Shown here in pieces: positions 38,008 to 46,338 of a DNA stretch of 64,000 bases. Every line of letters begins with the position of its first letter. Position 1 is the stretch's first letter. The DNA lies in contig NZ_CP025003.1 in assembly GCF_002812485.1 (NCBI RefSeq), positions 434,001-498,000 of the forward strand. The letters run 5' to 3'. The notes beneath the pieces were generated by a model. It worked only from the letters and a program-made list of their open reading frames with translations. It searched no databases and was not told where the DNA came from. A program made the position numbers and the translations under genes. The DNA comes from Dickeya fangzhongdai. Lineage in GTDB: Bacteria > Pseudomonadota > Gammaproteobacteria > Enterobacterales > Enterobacteriaceae.

Positions 38008-38859
38008 CGCTGGCACGTCTGCGCGAATGGGTCAGGGATTTACAAGCGCGCTACGGTGCCAGTGAGAGACAGGTCTGTTTGGCATTGCGGATCAGTCGTA
38101 GTTCGTTTCGATACCGTTCTGTTGCCGCTGATGACAGTGCGCTGCGCCTGCGCATTCGTGAGATCACCGAAACCCGGGTGCATTACGGCTACCGACGGGT
38201 ACATGTGATGCTCAGGCGCGAAGGCTGGCGTGATAATCACAAGCGGATCTACCGTCTTTACAGCCAGCAGGGGCTATCGTTACGTCTCAAGCGGCCACAC
38301 CGCAACAAATCTGCCCAGCGGCGTCAGCCGCAACCTCAGGGGTTATATCCGAACCCTGTGTGGGGTATGGATTTTGTCTCTGATGCCTTGTTTGACGGAC
38401 GTCGATTACGCCTGCTGACCGTTATCGATCTCTACACGCGCGAGTGTCTTGGGATCTGTGTGGGACAGAACCTTCGTTCAACAGAGGTCGCTGAGATGCT
38501 GAACCATATCGCCAGTCATCGCCAGTCATCGCCCGTTGCCTCAGTGGCTGAAAACCGACAATGGCTCTGAATTTGCAGGAAAAATGCTGGATAAATGGGT
38601 TTACGAACGGGGTATCCGCATTGATTTTTCCCGGCCGGGAACACCGACGGACAATGCCACGGTGGAATCCTTCAACGGCAGGTTGCGGCAGGAATGCCTG
38701 AACGAGAACGGGTTCATGTCTCTGGAGGATGCACGGTGCAAAATCGAAGCCTGGCGCATACACTATAATCAGAGACGTCCCCATTCTGCGCTGGGTTGGA
38801 TGACGCCATCCGAATTTGCTCAAAAATCTGTCGGTTGCCAGAATATGCAGCCATCCTGA
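38001..38859 (+). pseudogene. IS3-family transposase OrfB, frameshifted by a 10-bp duplication
   Basis: The frame in phase with position 38001 reads through HYGYRRVHVMLRREGW and WGMDFVSDALFDGRRLRLLT (first catalytic Asp) to NHIASHR, then runs off to a stop at 38570. The rest (PQWLKTDNGSEF with the second Asp, and ATVESFNGRLRQECL with the Glu) is in the +1 frame to 38859. The cause is visible: GCCAGTCATC is tandemly duplicated at 38511-38530. Removing one copy restores HIASHRPLPQWLKTDNGSEF. The DDE residues are intact, so the loss looks recent. Confidence 0.92.
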
Positions 38860-38933
38860 AGTCGAGAATTTCTGATTATGGGTGGATCAGATTCGGGGTC
38901 AGGGTCATTGAAAACATGGGCTAAAAATGAAGT

Positions 38934-38952
38934 GGGGGCATAAAAGGGGGCA
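38934..38952. repeat. G-tract motif near attR
   Basis: GGGGGCATAAAAGGGGGCA lies 60 bases inside attR and resembles the motif at 26735-26756 near attL, same orientation. It may be a recombinase arm site. Confidence 0.4.
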
Positions 38953-39011
38953 CCTAAATTAGATTGTTGAGTATTAAATATTATTATTCAATTAATTACA
39001 TCATTTTGCGT

Positions 39012-39125
39012 GTCCGGCCTTCGCACCAAAATTCAAAAATCAAGCCACCTTTGGGTGGCTTTTTTTGTGCCCGTTATCGTCTATTAATGTTCATATTTGA
39101 CTATTAAATAAACTTTTAATCTTAT
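39012..39125. repeat. attR: imperfect copy of leuX 3' end and terminator
   Basis: Begins GTCCGGCCTTCGCACCAAAA (leuX has GGCACC; one G is missing here) and continues through a terminator copy (AAGCCACC TTTG GGTGGCTT, 39041-39060) into the same AT-rich sequence that follows leuX. It closes a 12.5-kb island. The right edge overlaps the stop of the methyltransferase gene. Confidence 0.85.
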
Positions 39126-39844
39126 TTTTTCCGCCCCACGATTTGAATAACGTTGAAATATTCTCCGGCCCCGGCCTCCATGATGGGAACCATCATTTCC
39201 TGAGCAAGCGTGCATTCCATAAAGTCATCCCACGCCTGCCGGCATGAATCCATTTCGCGCAGCATGGTAATTTCTATGCCGGATTCTTTTTCCCATAACG
39301 CTTTCCACCAGTGACAGGAATAAAAATACCAGTCTGGTGTCCAGAAAGGTTTGACCACCTCTGGCAAGTTGCCTTCTGAGTAGTCCTGTATAAAACCGGG
39401 GACGGCAACCGCTATCAGCCCGCCTTTTTTCACAAAAGGCAGCAGTTTCGCCAGCATGCCGTCGTTGCTGCCAAAGTACTGCCAGGCGTCCACGCTGATG
39501 ATCATGTCAAAGTATTCATCAACAAAGGGGATCTCCTTCGTTACGTCTACCCGCAGGGGAAAAATTTTAGAATCAACCCCCAGACTGGTGAACCGCTGTG
39601 CGTTTTCGGTCGGGGGGATCCATGAATCGGCGGCAAACACCGTCACGTCGTACTTTTCCGCCAGCAGGATGGACGAAATTCCTTTCCCGCAACCAAGGTC
39701 AAGGATACGCATGCCCGGCGAAATGGGGAGCATATTGGCCATTTCTTCCGTAATGCGCATGGCATTCGGCCCCATCATCGTGTCCAGCAAAAAAGCTTTG
39801 TCATAGCTATCGGTAAACGGGGTATTAATAGGCATATTCATCAT
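39122..39844 (-). CDS. SAM-dependent methyltransferase
   Basis: A 240-residue class I methyltransferase. Motif I is MRILDLGCGKGISSILLAEK (residues about 46-65), with an acidic AADSW after strand 2 and DMIISVDAWQYFG for motif IV. The C-terminal part has many Trp/Tyr residues (TPDWYFYSCHWWKALW), which suggests a small-molecule substrate. It lies just outside attR. Substrate unknown. The stop codon lies within the att repeat, so the 3' end may have been shaped by integration. Confidence 0.85.
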   Translation of the reverse strand: MMNMPINTPFTDSYDKAFLLDTMMGPNAMRITEEMANMLPISPGMRILDLGCGKGISSILLAEKYDVTVFAADSWIPPTENAQRFTSLGVDSKIFPLRVDVTKEIPFVDEYFDMIISVDAWQYFGSNDGMLAKLLPFVKKGGLIAVAVPGFIQDYSEGNLPEVVKPFWTPDWYFYSCHWWKALWEKESGIEITMLREMDSCRQAWDDFMECTLAQEMMVPIMEAGAGEYFNVIQIVGRKK

Positions 39845-39851
39845 CTGTACC

Positions 39852-40109
39852 TTAACGGTTGTCCGGTTGGGCGCGAACGGTGCTCAGCCCGGTGGTGTTG
39901 ATGCGGTACGGCTGACCATTGACGGATTTGATCAGTTTTTTGGTTTTAAGTTTTTTGAAGACGGCCAGCGTGCAGTCGCTGAGTCGCAGTCCTTCACGGC
40001 TATAACATTCAACGGAAGTGATGTGCCCAGAAGCATCGCGCACGTGCGCAATACAACCGCCTTTAGCGAGAACGTGTAAGGTACGTTGTTCCTGACGGGA
40101 TAAATTCAT
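39852..40109 (-). CDS. yjhX: YjhX family protein (UPF0386, putative toxin)
   Basis: An 85-residue protein that matches E. coli YjhX closely: [58 protein letters not shown]. In K-12 yjhX also lies in the leuX island. The E. coli protein is listed as a putative toxin of a YjhX-YjhQ pair, YjhQ being a GNAT protein; no such neighbour is seen here, the adjacent gene being a methyltransferase 7 bases downstream on the same strand. The small basic winged-helix look suggests DNA binding. Confidence 0.88.
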   Translation of the reverse strand: MNLSRQEQRTLHVLAKGGCIAHVRDASGHITSVECYSREGLRLSDCTLAVFKKLKTKKLIKSVNGQPYRINTTGLSTVRAQPDNR

Positions 40110-40561
40110 ACTGGAAACCTGTTAATCATCATGTGCTAAAACGAGCCAACACCCGCAGGTGTTTGCGTAAAGTTTAAGCGCAGCGATAACCAGTCCGGCC
40201 TGAGAAGGTCGGAAAGCTGATTATCTGATGATTACATTCTCCAGCATCAAAGCCTCGGTACGAGTTGAAAGGTCATTACGCTGTTAAGGCTAGCACACTT
40301 GGATTTTTTAAAAATGCTCCCGCAGTAGAAATGTGATTTCTAATAATGTTATCCAGTGCGGTGTAAAGTCCCGTCCGTCAGGACGGGAATATAAGACGCG
40401 GTTTTTGGACCAGATAGCCGCTATATCATTCGTCATACTGCAACCGCCACTGCTGGTTTTATTACTCACTGTGTTCAATGAATGCGACATCGCTCAACTC
40501 ATCCAGACTCCGGCATCTATCGCCGTATGCCGTCAACGGCTGTCAGGCCATGCTGGTGAAC
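40110..40561. other. Gap without convincing gene
   Basis: Short frames on both strands lack ribosome sites. A perfect hairpin TCCCGTCC-GTCA-GGACGGGA lies at 40369-40388. Otherwise I see nothing I can name. Confidence 0.5.
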
Positions 40562-40900
40562 TTAAATAACGTAGAGCGGTATTAATTCACCCGCATGTGG
40601 CACCACTCGTGTGTGGCGTTCCGCCTGTTCGCAGATTTCCAGCAGCGCCGGGATTAGGTGCGCGGCGGCATTCAGGCTGGCGCCCAACTGGTAGCGCTGT
40701 TCGGGTTCGATGTCGGCGCCGTTTTGCAACCGGTCGCCGAGTTCGTTAAGCCCGTGGCACAGCCCGGCAACGGATTCAGCGGCGATAGCGCCAAGGTCAC
40801 ACAGTTGAATCTCATCAAGCTGATGGAACGGCAGGCTGGCGATCAGGTCGCGGAAAATGTTGATGCTGCTGTCAGTGGGTGTGGCGTGGGTGTCTGTCAT
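40562..40900 (-). CDS. Prophage-type protein of unknown function
   Basis: A 112-residue helical protein; I start at MTDTHATPTDSSINIFRDL (40900), eight bases after GGAAG. Five codons more are possible. It has an acidic helical core (LDEIQLCDLGAIAAESVAGL, then LNELGDRLQNGADIEPEQRY). I do not recognise a named family. A C4-type RNA lies directly upstream on the same strand, the arrangement seen for the small protein before the island primase. It is therefore probably a remnant of a second P4-like element. Confidence 0.6.
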   Translation of the reverse strand: MTDTHATPTDSSINIFRDLIASLPFHQLDEIQLCDLGAIAAESVAGLCHGLNELGDRLQNGADIEPEQRYQLGASLNAAAHLIPALLEICEQAERHTRVVPHAGELIPLYVI

Positions 40901-40958
40901 GGTTAAGTCTTCCATTGCTAGATAGTTATGTCATCACGCCTTCAGGTTCCAAACTAAA

Positions 40959-41033
40959 GGTGTGACCCAGACAGGGTTGGAACACCGGATCTAGCGACCG
41001 GCCAACCTTACGGTTGCCCTGCCTGAGCCACGG
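40959..41033 (-). ncRNA. Second C4-type RNA (candidate)
   Basis: On the minus strand: GTGGCTC, AGGCAGGG (41024-41017), hairpin CAACC-GTAA-GGTTG (41016-41003), CCGG with CCGG, then CCCTGTCT (40976-40969) and CACACC. AGGCAGGG pairs with CCCTGTCT over 8 bp. Compared with the copy at 32944 the inner stem has G-C changed to A-U, and the tetraloop hairpin has CTCC/GGAG changed to AACC/GGTT, with a GNRA loop kept. Sequence between this and 41287 has no gene. Confidence 0.6.
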
Positions 41034-41287
41034 ATAATGAGTGTGCACGCAGCCCCTGAAAAAACAAAGCGTTTTCCAGTTCTAGATATTCGGGGTTCCA
41101 CGCCCGGCTGCGGATGTTGCCGCAGCACAGACACTCTATGCCAGCGGCCAACCGGGTGAAAGAGGCTGGATGAATTTACAGTGGTGTTGCGATGCGTTTT
41201 GGAATGCGCCTCGCAAAATGGATCGCAATCTCGTTGCTGACAGAGCGTGATATATGGGGAGGCCGTGTGGTGTGACTCTGCATAATT

Positions 41288-41986
41288 TCAGTTTCTACTT
41301 TTTTTCAGGTAATTAAAAATATCTGACGGAAAGCGTGGCGTAGTTAGTCGGATCTTTTCGTAATAAATTGGATCACTTAATGGACTATCCCATTGTACGA
41401 TGTCCTTTTTATCGATAGGGAAACACGGCGTTGCGGCATTTTTGAAGGCCTCACTTTTTTTATGATTTTCTTCAGGGTTATTTGGACTAAATTTCATATT
41501 TTCAATTCTTGATTCATTAATTGATGTTGGGCAAATTAATTTAATGCTACCAAAATAAAAAACGGTAACTCCAGTAATAAAAAAGCGATCTGTAATGTCC
41601 ACGTAATAACGTGTGTTCCACTGTTTTCCAGAAAACATACTATGTGGGTAAGTATTTTCCTTTATTGAAAATTGGTGTTCCCGCCAGTCAGCAATCCCAG
41701 CTAAATGCATGGTTGCATTAGTGAGCATAATTGGTATCGTTGGGATTAAAGAGGTTAATGTGATCAAGCTAATGATTGAGAGTGTAAATGTTAATATGGT
41801 TCTTTTGACAATGTTGCTTTTAATATTGGATATAAACTGTATGCCAGGAAGAAATGAAATTGTTGAAAAGGCAATGAAAAGCATTAGAATGAATAGAAGC
41901 TGAAGAAATTCACTGGTTTGTTTTTGGAACGTAACTTGAGAAAGGAATAAAGAAAATGGGATTATCTGTACAAGTGATGGAATCAT
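41288..41986 (-). CDS. AT-rich membrane protein, probably 5'-truncated by an IS
   Basis: The open frame gives 232 residues with three hydrophobic segments (about 4-20, 27-50, 60-85) and a soluble C-terminal part with RYYVDITDRFFITGVTVFYFG. No family recognised. The ATG is only two bases from the end of the IS3-family element at 41989, so any native promoter and ribosome site are gone and the original N terminus may have been longer. Composition is far more AT-rich than the chromosome. Confidence 0.55.
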   Translation of the reverse strand: MIPSLVQIIPFSLFLSQVTFQKQTSEFLQLLFILMLFIAFSTISFLPGIQFISNIKSNIVKRTILTFTLSIISLITLTSLIPTIPIMLTNATMHLAGIADWREHQFSIKENTYPHSMFSGKQWNTRYYVDITDRFFITGVTVFYFGSIKLICPTSINESRIENMKFSPNNPEENHKKSEAFKNAATPCFPIDKKDIVQWDSPLSDPIYYEKIRLTTPRFPSDIFNYLKKSRN

Positions 41987-42004
41987 GATGTAAGCGCACC
42001 CGTT

Positions 42005-42799
42005 TTAGTTCCACACACTTTTTGAGATTTCCGGTTCCTCGGCCATCAGCCGGTATTCTTCCGGCGTCAGGTTATTCAGGGATTCATGAGGCCGCTCGCT
42101 GTTGTATTCCGTCAGCCAGCGCTCTGTGATTTCCCTCGCTTCATTCAGTGTTCTGAACAGGTAAAAATCCAGTATTTCTGTCCGGTACGTTCGGTTAAAA
42201 CGTTCGATAAAGGCATTCTGCGTTGGTTTTCCCGGTTGAATAAATTCCAGCATCACGCCATGCTCTTCAGCCCACTGCGCCAAAGTCAGCGAGATTAGCT
42301 CCGGGCCATTGTCCATCCGCAGTTTCAGCGGATAACCACGGTTTGCCACGATCCTGTCCAGTACTCTGACCACCCGCTGCGCCGGGATATTCAGATCGAT
42401 TTCTATTGCGAGAGCCTCGCGGTTAAAATCATCCACTACATTGAAGGTCCGAAAGCGTCTGCCGCAGACCAGCGCATCATGCATAAAATCCACTGACCAG
42501 CTCTGATTCAGGTGTTCCGGCGTCGCCAATGGTGCTGGATCACGCACGGGCAAACGTTGCTTTCCTTTACGACGAAAATTCAGTTTCAGTAAGCAATAAA
42601 TACGATGAACGCGTTTGTGATTCCATGCATGCCCCTGCCTGCGTAGCTTCTGGAACAACTTCTTGAAGCCGTATCGCGGATAGCGTTCCGCCATGTCGGT
42701 CAGTGCCTGAATGACCGGCTCATCACGCCGGGTGTCAGGCTGATAAAAATAGACCGTCCTGCTCAACGATAACGTCCTGCATGCCTGGCGGATGCTCAT
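42005..42799 (-). CDS. IS3-family transposase OrfB
   Basis: A 264-residue integrase-core transposase: YPRYGFKKLFQKLRRQGHAW, SWSVDFMHDALVCGRRFRTF (first Asp), LRMDNGPELISLTLAQWAEE (second Asp), NAFIERFNRTYRTEILDFY (Glu), so the DDE triad is complete. Normally expressed as an OrfAB fusion by frameshift at the A-rich end of orfA (A7G at 42854-42861). Because orfA is disrupted, the fusion cannot be made from this copy. Confidence 0.93.
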   Translation of the reverse strand: MSIRQACRTLSLSRTVYFYQPDTRRDEPVIQALTDMAERYPRYGFKKLFQKLRRQGHAWNHKRVHRIYCLLKLNFRRKGKQRLPVRDPAPLATPEHLNQSWSVDFMHDALVCGRRFRTFNVVDDFNREALAIEIDLNIPAQRVVRVLDRIVANRGYPLKLRMDNGPELISLTLAQWAEEHGVMLEFIQPGKPTQNAFIERFNRTYRTEILDFYLFRTLNEAREITERWLTEYNSERPHESLNNLTPEEYRLMAEEPEISKSVWN

Positions 42800-42999
42800 C
42801 GTAAACTGCGCGGTCAGATAACTGACGAGCTCACGCTTTATCGCTGGTTTTAAAGCTTTTTTTCAATAACATCTTTGAGTGCCCGGCACTCCAGACTGAG
42901 ATCGGCAAACATCTGTTTCAGTCGCCGGTTTTCGTCCTCCAGATCTTTCATCTTTTTGATATCAGAGGCTTCCATTCCGCCAAACTTCGCTTTCCAGTT

Positions 43000-44306
43000 A
43001 ATGGGATGGACTACCTCCTCCCCCTGCGGTTAACTGTACGAAATATGCTCAACAGGAGAGTCACCATGAATATCGTATTTCTGGGTATTGATCTGGCTAA
43101 AAATGTTTTCCAGCTTTGCGGATTAAACCAGGCTGGCAAACCGGTTTATACAAAACGTACCGGCCGAAAAGAATTACTCCAGACGGTGGCAAATATTCCT
43201 GCCTGTCTGATTGGTATCGAAGCGTCAACAGGGGCATTTTACTGGCAACGCGAGTTTGAAAAACTGGGACATAAAGTAAAAGTCATCAGCCCACAGTATG
43301 TAAAACCTTTTGTTCGCGGGCAAAAAAATGACGGTAATGATGCACAGGCGATAGCTGTGGCCCTTATGCAACCCACGATGCAGTTTGTTCCGCCTAAAAG
43401 TCCCGAACAGCAGGATATTCAGGCTCTGCACCGTGCAAGACAACGTATTGTCAATCATCGTACTGCAACCGTCTGTCAAATCAGAGGACTGCTGCTTGAC
43501 CGGGGAATAACAATCGGTGCAGCGGTCTCAAGAGTTCGTCATGCAGTTCCGCTGATCCTTGAAGATGCAGAAAATGGTCTCAGTACCAGAATGCGCAGGA
43601 CGATTGCAGAACTCTATGATCTCTTTAACGATCTTGGTCGTCGCATAAACTTTTTTGATAAAGAAATAGAGGCTGTGTTCAGGCAATCTGAAGCCTGCCA
43701 GCGCATTGCCAAAGTTAAAGGTATTGGTCCTAAAACGGCAACGGCTGTTGTTGCCGCTATTGGCAAAGGAACTGAATTTAAAAATGGTCGTCACTTCGCC
43801 GCGTGGCTTGGTCTGGTTCCCCGGCAACACTCAAGTGGTGACAGGCAAGTTCTCATGAATATGACGAAAAAAGGCGACAAGCATCTGCGGACTCTTTTTA
43901 TTCATGGTGCCCGCGCTGTCGTCAGGGTTGCCACGAATAAGAATGATAGCTGTCTGCATCAGTGGGTTAATCAGTTGAGGGAACGGCGAGGGTTTAATAA
44001 AACGACCGTGGCGGTAGCTAACAAGAACGCGAGAATAATCTGGTCGATGCTGAGAAATGATACAGAATATCAGGCAGCCGGAAGTTAATTCCCAGCCAGA
44101 AAAGTTGCAGTGTACTGAGAAATGGTGACAGGTTGCACCTGCACAATCGGAACCTGATTTTTATACTGGCCTCAGAGGCCGTCCAGTTGTTGAGGCGATC
44201 GTGTGCGGATTACCCATTTGGGCACAGGTTTTCCTGATGCCGGATAGATGTAAGCAACAACCCAAAACCAGAATCAGTGCTTGCAAAACGGAGGTAGTCC
44301 ATAGAT
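43000..44306 (+). mobile_element. IS110-family (IS1111-like) element
   Basis: About 1.3 kb inserted in orfA of the IS3-family element, with no target duplication, as usual for this family. ATGGACTACCTCC at 43006-43018 and its complement at 44290-44302 are 13-bp subterminal inverted repeats, a feature of the IS1111 group. Edges are inferred from restoring the interrupted orfA reading frame. The 200 bases after the transposase gene are non-coding and could include the guide RNA region known in IS110 elements. Confidence 0.85.
43066..44088 (+). CDS. IS110-family transposase
   Basis: I start at MNIVFLGIDLAKNVFQLCGL (43066) behind AGGAGAGTCACC; 340 residues. The DEDD catalytic domain shows GIDLAK (Asp8), IGIEAS (Glu), and GNDAQA (Asp). 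The C-terminal Tnp_20 domain has VKGIGPKTATAVVAAIG (helix-hairpin-helix), HFAAWLGLVPRQHSSGD and LRTLFIHGARAV with the conserved serine region. The gene looks intact. Confidence 0.95.
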   Translation: MNIVFLGIDLAKNVFQLCGLNQAGKPVYTKRTGRKELLQTVANIPACLIGIEASTGAFYWQREFEKLGHKVKVISPQYVKPFVRGQKNDGNDAQAIAVALMQPTMQFVPPKSPEQQDIQALHRARQRIVNHRTATVCQIRGLLLDRGITIGAAVSRVRHAVPLILEDAENGLSTRMRRTIAELYDLFNDLGRRINFFDKEIEAVFRQSEACQRIAKVKGIGPKTATAVVAAIGKGTEFKNGRHFAAWLGLVPRQHSSGDRQVLMNMTKKGDKHLRTLFIHGARAVVRVATNKNDSCLHQWVNQLRERRGFNKTTVAVANKNARIIWSMLRNDTEYQAAGS

Positions 44307-44511
44307 GTAGTACGAAGCCTCGGATATTCCCGCTTCGCGGCAGACGTCTTTGACGGTACGTCCGGCTTCAACGGACTTCAAAACGGCGATGATCTGGTGC
44401 TCGGTAAATCGGGCTTTGCGCATAGCGATCTCCTCAACGGGACATAATCAGTATGTCGGAAGATCTCTAAAAGTGAATGGTTCGGTTTAGCGGGATACTT
44501 ACAAATCTGCT

Positions 44512-44539
44512 TTTTAACATTTTTAATGAAATGTTAAAA
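44512..44539. terminator. AT-rich hairpin beside the IS
   Basis: TTTTAACATTT and AAATGTTAAAA form an 11-bp stem with a 6-base loop; could terminate in either direction. The rest of 44504-44648 is AT-rich with no gene. Confidence 0.45.
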
Positions 44540-44648
44540 TCACTTAATAATAAAAATCTAGCAATCTAACAATGCTACGTTTTTACATTGGCATTACATT
44601 TGCGTATAAAATTATCAATCTTTTATTACAAGTGATAGATAATCTTCC

Positions 44649-45254
44649 TTACTTAAATGCAAATTCGTAATGCTGTATATAGCTGCCATAGCGATTCACT
44701 TGTGCAACGACATACATACCATTCATTCCTTGCCTGCGTTTTTCACCGAGTTTGAGCTGTTCTTTGGATGAACATAGTTCCAGCCAGCGCCCGGTGTGTT
44801 GTTCTTTTATCCAGATGCCAGCTTCGCAGCGGTGCTTGCCATTCGTAGGGCCGGGGAAAGAAACCTTATAATCGGTGATGTAATCAATAACCTTTTCCGG
44901 GTAGAGATAGACGTGAACTTCAAACACATTAATAGCCGATGCATATCCAAAAGCCGCGCTGAGCATAAAATAGAAGATCCATTGTTTGATTTTCTCGAAC
45001 ATCCTTTTGGCTGGGTTAAAGATACTGACTGCAAATGTAATACTGATGCCTGTTATTGCCGCAACCGTTAATGCTATGCCTTGTTTCGGTAATCCTGATA
45101 CCAGAATAGTATGGTCGGCAATATTGGAGGACCATAATAAATAATATCCGAGAGATAGAGCGGAAATATTGGCAGCCAACAGGCACAGCGTGCGTATGGA
45201 AAAAACGAGATGGATAACATCTTTTATCGTCAATTCACGTATGGATTTCATCAT
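44649..45254 (-). CDS. Membrane protein, unknown function
   Basis: A 201-residue protein with three likely membrane helices (about 18-42, 55-75, 88-112) and a C-terminal soluble domain with two cysteines (KHRCEAGIW, LELCSSKEQ). The size and the layout of hydrophobic N half plus soluble C half recall the membrane protein at 41288-41986 on the other side of the IS, but I see no clear sequence match. Start could be one codon later (MKSIRELTIK). Confidence 0.6.
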   Translation of the reverse strand: MMKSIRELTIKDVIHLVFSIRTLCLLAANISALSLGYYLLWSSNIADHTILVSGLPKQGIALTVAAITGISITFAVSIFNPAKRMFEKIKQWIFYFMLSAAFGYASAINVFEVHVYLYPEKVIDYITDYKVSFPGPTNGKHRCEAGIWIKEQHTGRWLELCSSKEQLKLGEKRRQGMNGMYVVAQVNRYGSYIQHYEFAFK

Positions 45255-45534
45255 GAGGAATACTGGCTATGTCGTTATGGTAACTATTGTGTGTACTGAT
45301 AGATGTGTGTACCGACAGAGAGGCTGAAGCGTACTGGTATTTTTTTATGTGTGCAATAATTTATGTCTTGTTTGCTGTGATAGCCGAGTTATTTACCCTC
45401 CATTTCCTGCTATTGCAGTGTGGCTATGCCTACCGAAATCCCCATTCCTCCCCCATTTTTCCCCATTTACCACCAGAGGGATTTTCCCGTGCTGAATTAT
45501 GGTGTGAAGACATTCATCTGTCGGGAGAAACACC

Positions 45535-46338
45535 ATGAAAGGCTACCATTTGAAAGAACAACATCGCCGGAAATCCTGGGTGCGTGATACCAACACCGAT
45601 GCGGAAGCGGCATCGCTTAATTATCTGCCCGAATTGTTGAGTGCGCTGGGGCTGGCGATGCCGGTGCCGCCGTCGGTGATTACCCGCGACATTGAGGGTG
45701 AAACCTTTTTCGATATTCTCTACCGGTGTGATTTCAACGCCCGGCAAAACATCCACCAGATTGAGAAGATCTTCTCCGTGAAAGAAGAGTTTACGCCGGA
45801 GTGGGTGCCCGGCGCCGATCTGGCGCTGCCGGTGATCGCGCAGGAAGACCACGTATTGCCAGACAAACATTACCTGCTGCTGGGGCTGGATTTGTTTGGC
45901 GCCGTTGAGCAAGGGGATATCTGCATCTCGCCGCAGGGTTGGAGCGACAATCATCTGACCGGTAAAGACATGTCGGCGAGCGATTTTCTGGAGCTAAAAC
46001 CCCAGCCGGCCTGCCTCTACGCAGGGGTATTGCATGGACATGACGGTCAACCGCTGTCACCGTCGCAACTGTTAGGCTGGCTTGAGCGGATGCGGCAGGC
46101 GCACGGTCATCCGTCCTCGACGGTGGTGGTGCTGGCGCCGGTGGCGGAATCGTACGGTTTTTCCGGCTGGTTCGGTCTGTATCAGCGCAAAGGCGTTGCG
46201 GGGAGCGCGTTGCAGTGGCAAAGCCTGTCAGCGCTGGTGAAAGACGTTAATTTCTGGGAAGCGATGAAGGAAACCGGGCTGGCGCATAATGTGTATGTTA
46301 GCGGTATGGGCGCCAATACGGCATATCGCGGCGCGTAG
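45535..46338 (+). CDS. Protein of unknown function
   Basis: A 267-residue soluble protein starting MKGYHLKEQHRRKSWVRDTN behind GGGAGAAACACC. It has a stretch VPPSVITRDIEGETFFDILY and ends ETGLAHNVYVSGMGANTAYR. There is no signal peptide, no membrane segment and no motif I recognise. GC content is like the core genome, in contrast to the AT-rich genes to its left, so it may mark the end of the accessory block. Nothing links it to the sugar operon downstream. Confidence 0.7.
   Translation: MKGYHLKEQHRRKSWVRDTNTDAEAASLNYLPELLSALGLAMPVPPSVITRDIEGETFFDILYRCDFNARQNIHQIEKIFSVKEEFTPEWVPGADLALPVIAQEDHVLPDKHYLLLGLDLFGAVEQGDICISPQGWSDNHLTGKDMSASDFLELKPQPACLYAGVLHGHDGQPLSPSQLLGWLERMRQAHGHPSSTVVVLAPVAESYGFSGWFGLYQRKGVAGSALQWQSLSALVKDVNFWEAMKETGLAHNVYVSGMGANTAYRGA

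Larger units (their letters stand above)
37662..38907 (+). mobile_element. IS3-family element, transposase broken
   Basis: Ends are TGACCCTGACCCAAAATC (left) and the complement of TGACCCTGACCCCGAATC (right), 16 of 18 matching. The flanking TTGA at 37658-37661 is repeated at 38908-38911, a 4-bp target duplication, as in the IS407 group. It contains orfA and a frameshifted orfB. The element interrupts island DNA just inside attR. Confidence 0.88.
42850..44423 (-). pseudogene. IS3-family OrfA, disrupted
   Basis: Two pieces make one orfA. The first (44423 down to 44307) encodes MRKARFTEHQIIAVLKSVEA, GRTVKDVCREAGISEASYY. The second (42999 down to 42850) encodes WKAKFGGMEASDIKKMKDLE, DENRRLKQMFADLSLECRAL, KDVIEKKL and a stop. 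Joining TACTACA to ACTGG restores YYNW. The insert between is the IS110-family element. Confidence 0.9.
41989..44503 (-). mobile_element. IS3-family element split by an IS110-family element
   Basis: Ends are TGTAAGCGCACCCGTTTTAG (left) and the complement of TGTAAGTATCCCGCTAAACC (right), followed by further partial matches. OrfB is whole; orfA is cut at 42999/44307 by the IS110-family insertion. The flanks show no target duplication (ATGA left, AATC right), which suggests later deletion or recombination at one side. Confidence 0.85.

Noticed and set aside
40308..40490. 60-codon minus-strand frame in the gap after yjhX
   Set aside because: No ribosome site or recognisable motif, and a perfect hairpin lies inside it.
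45287..45538. 83-codon hydrophobic frame before the 45535 gene
   Set aside because: No ribosome site, odd composition, and it runs into the next gene's start. Possible but not supportable.
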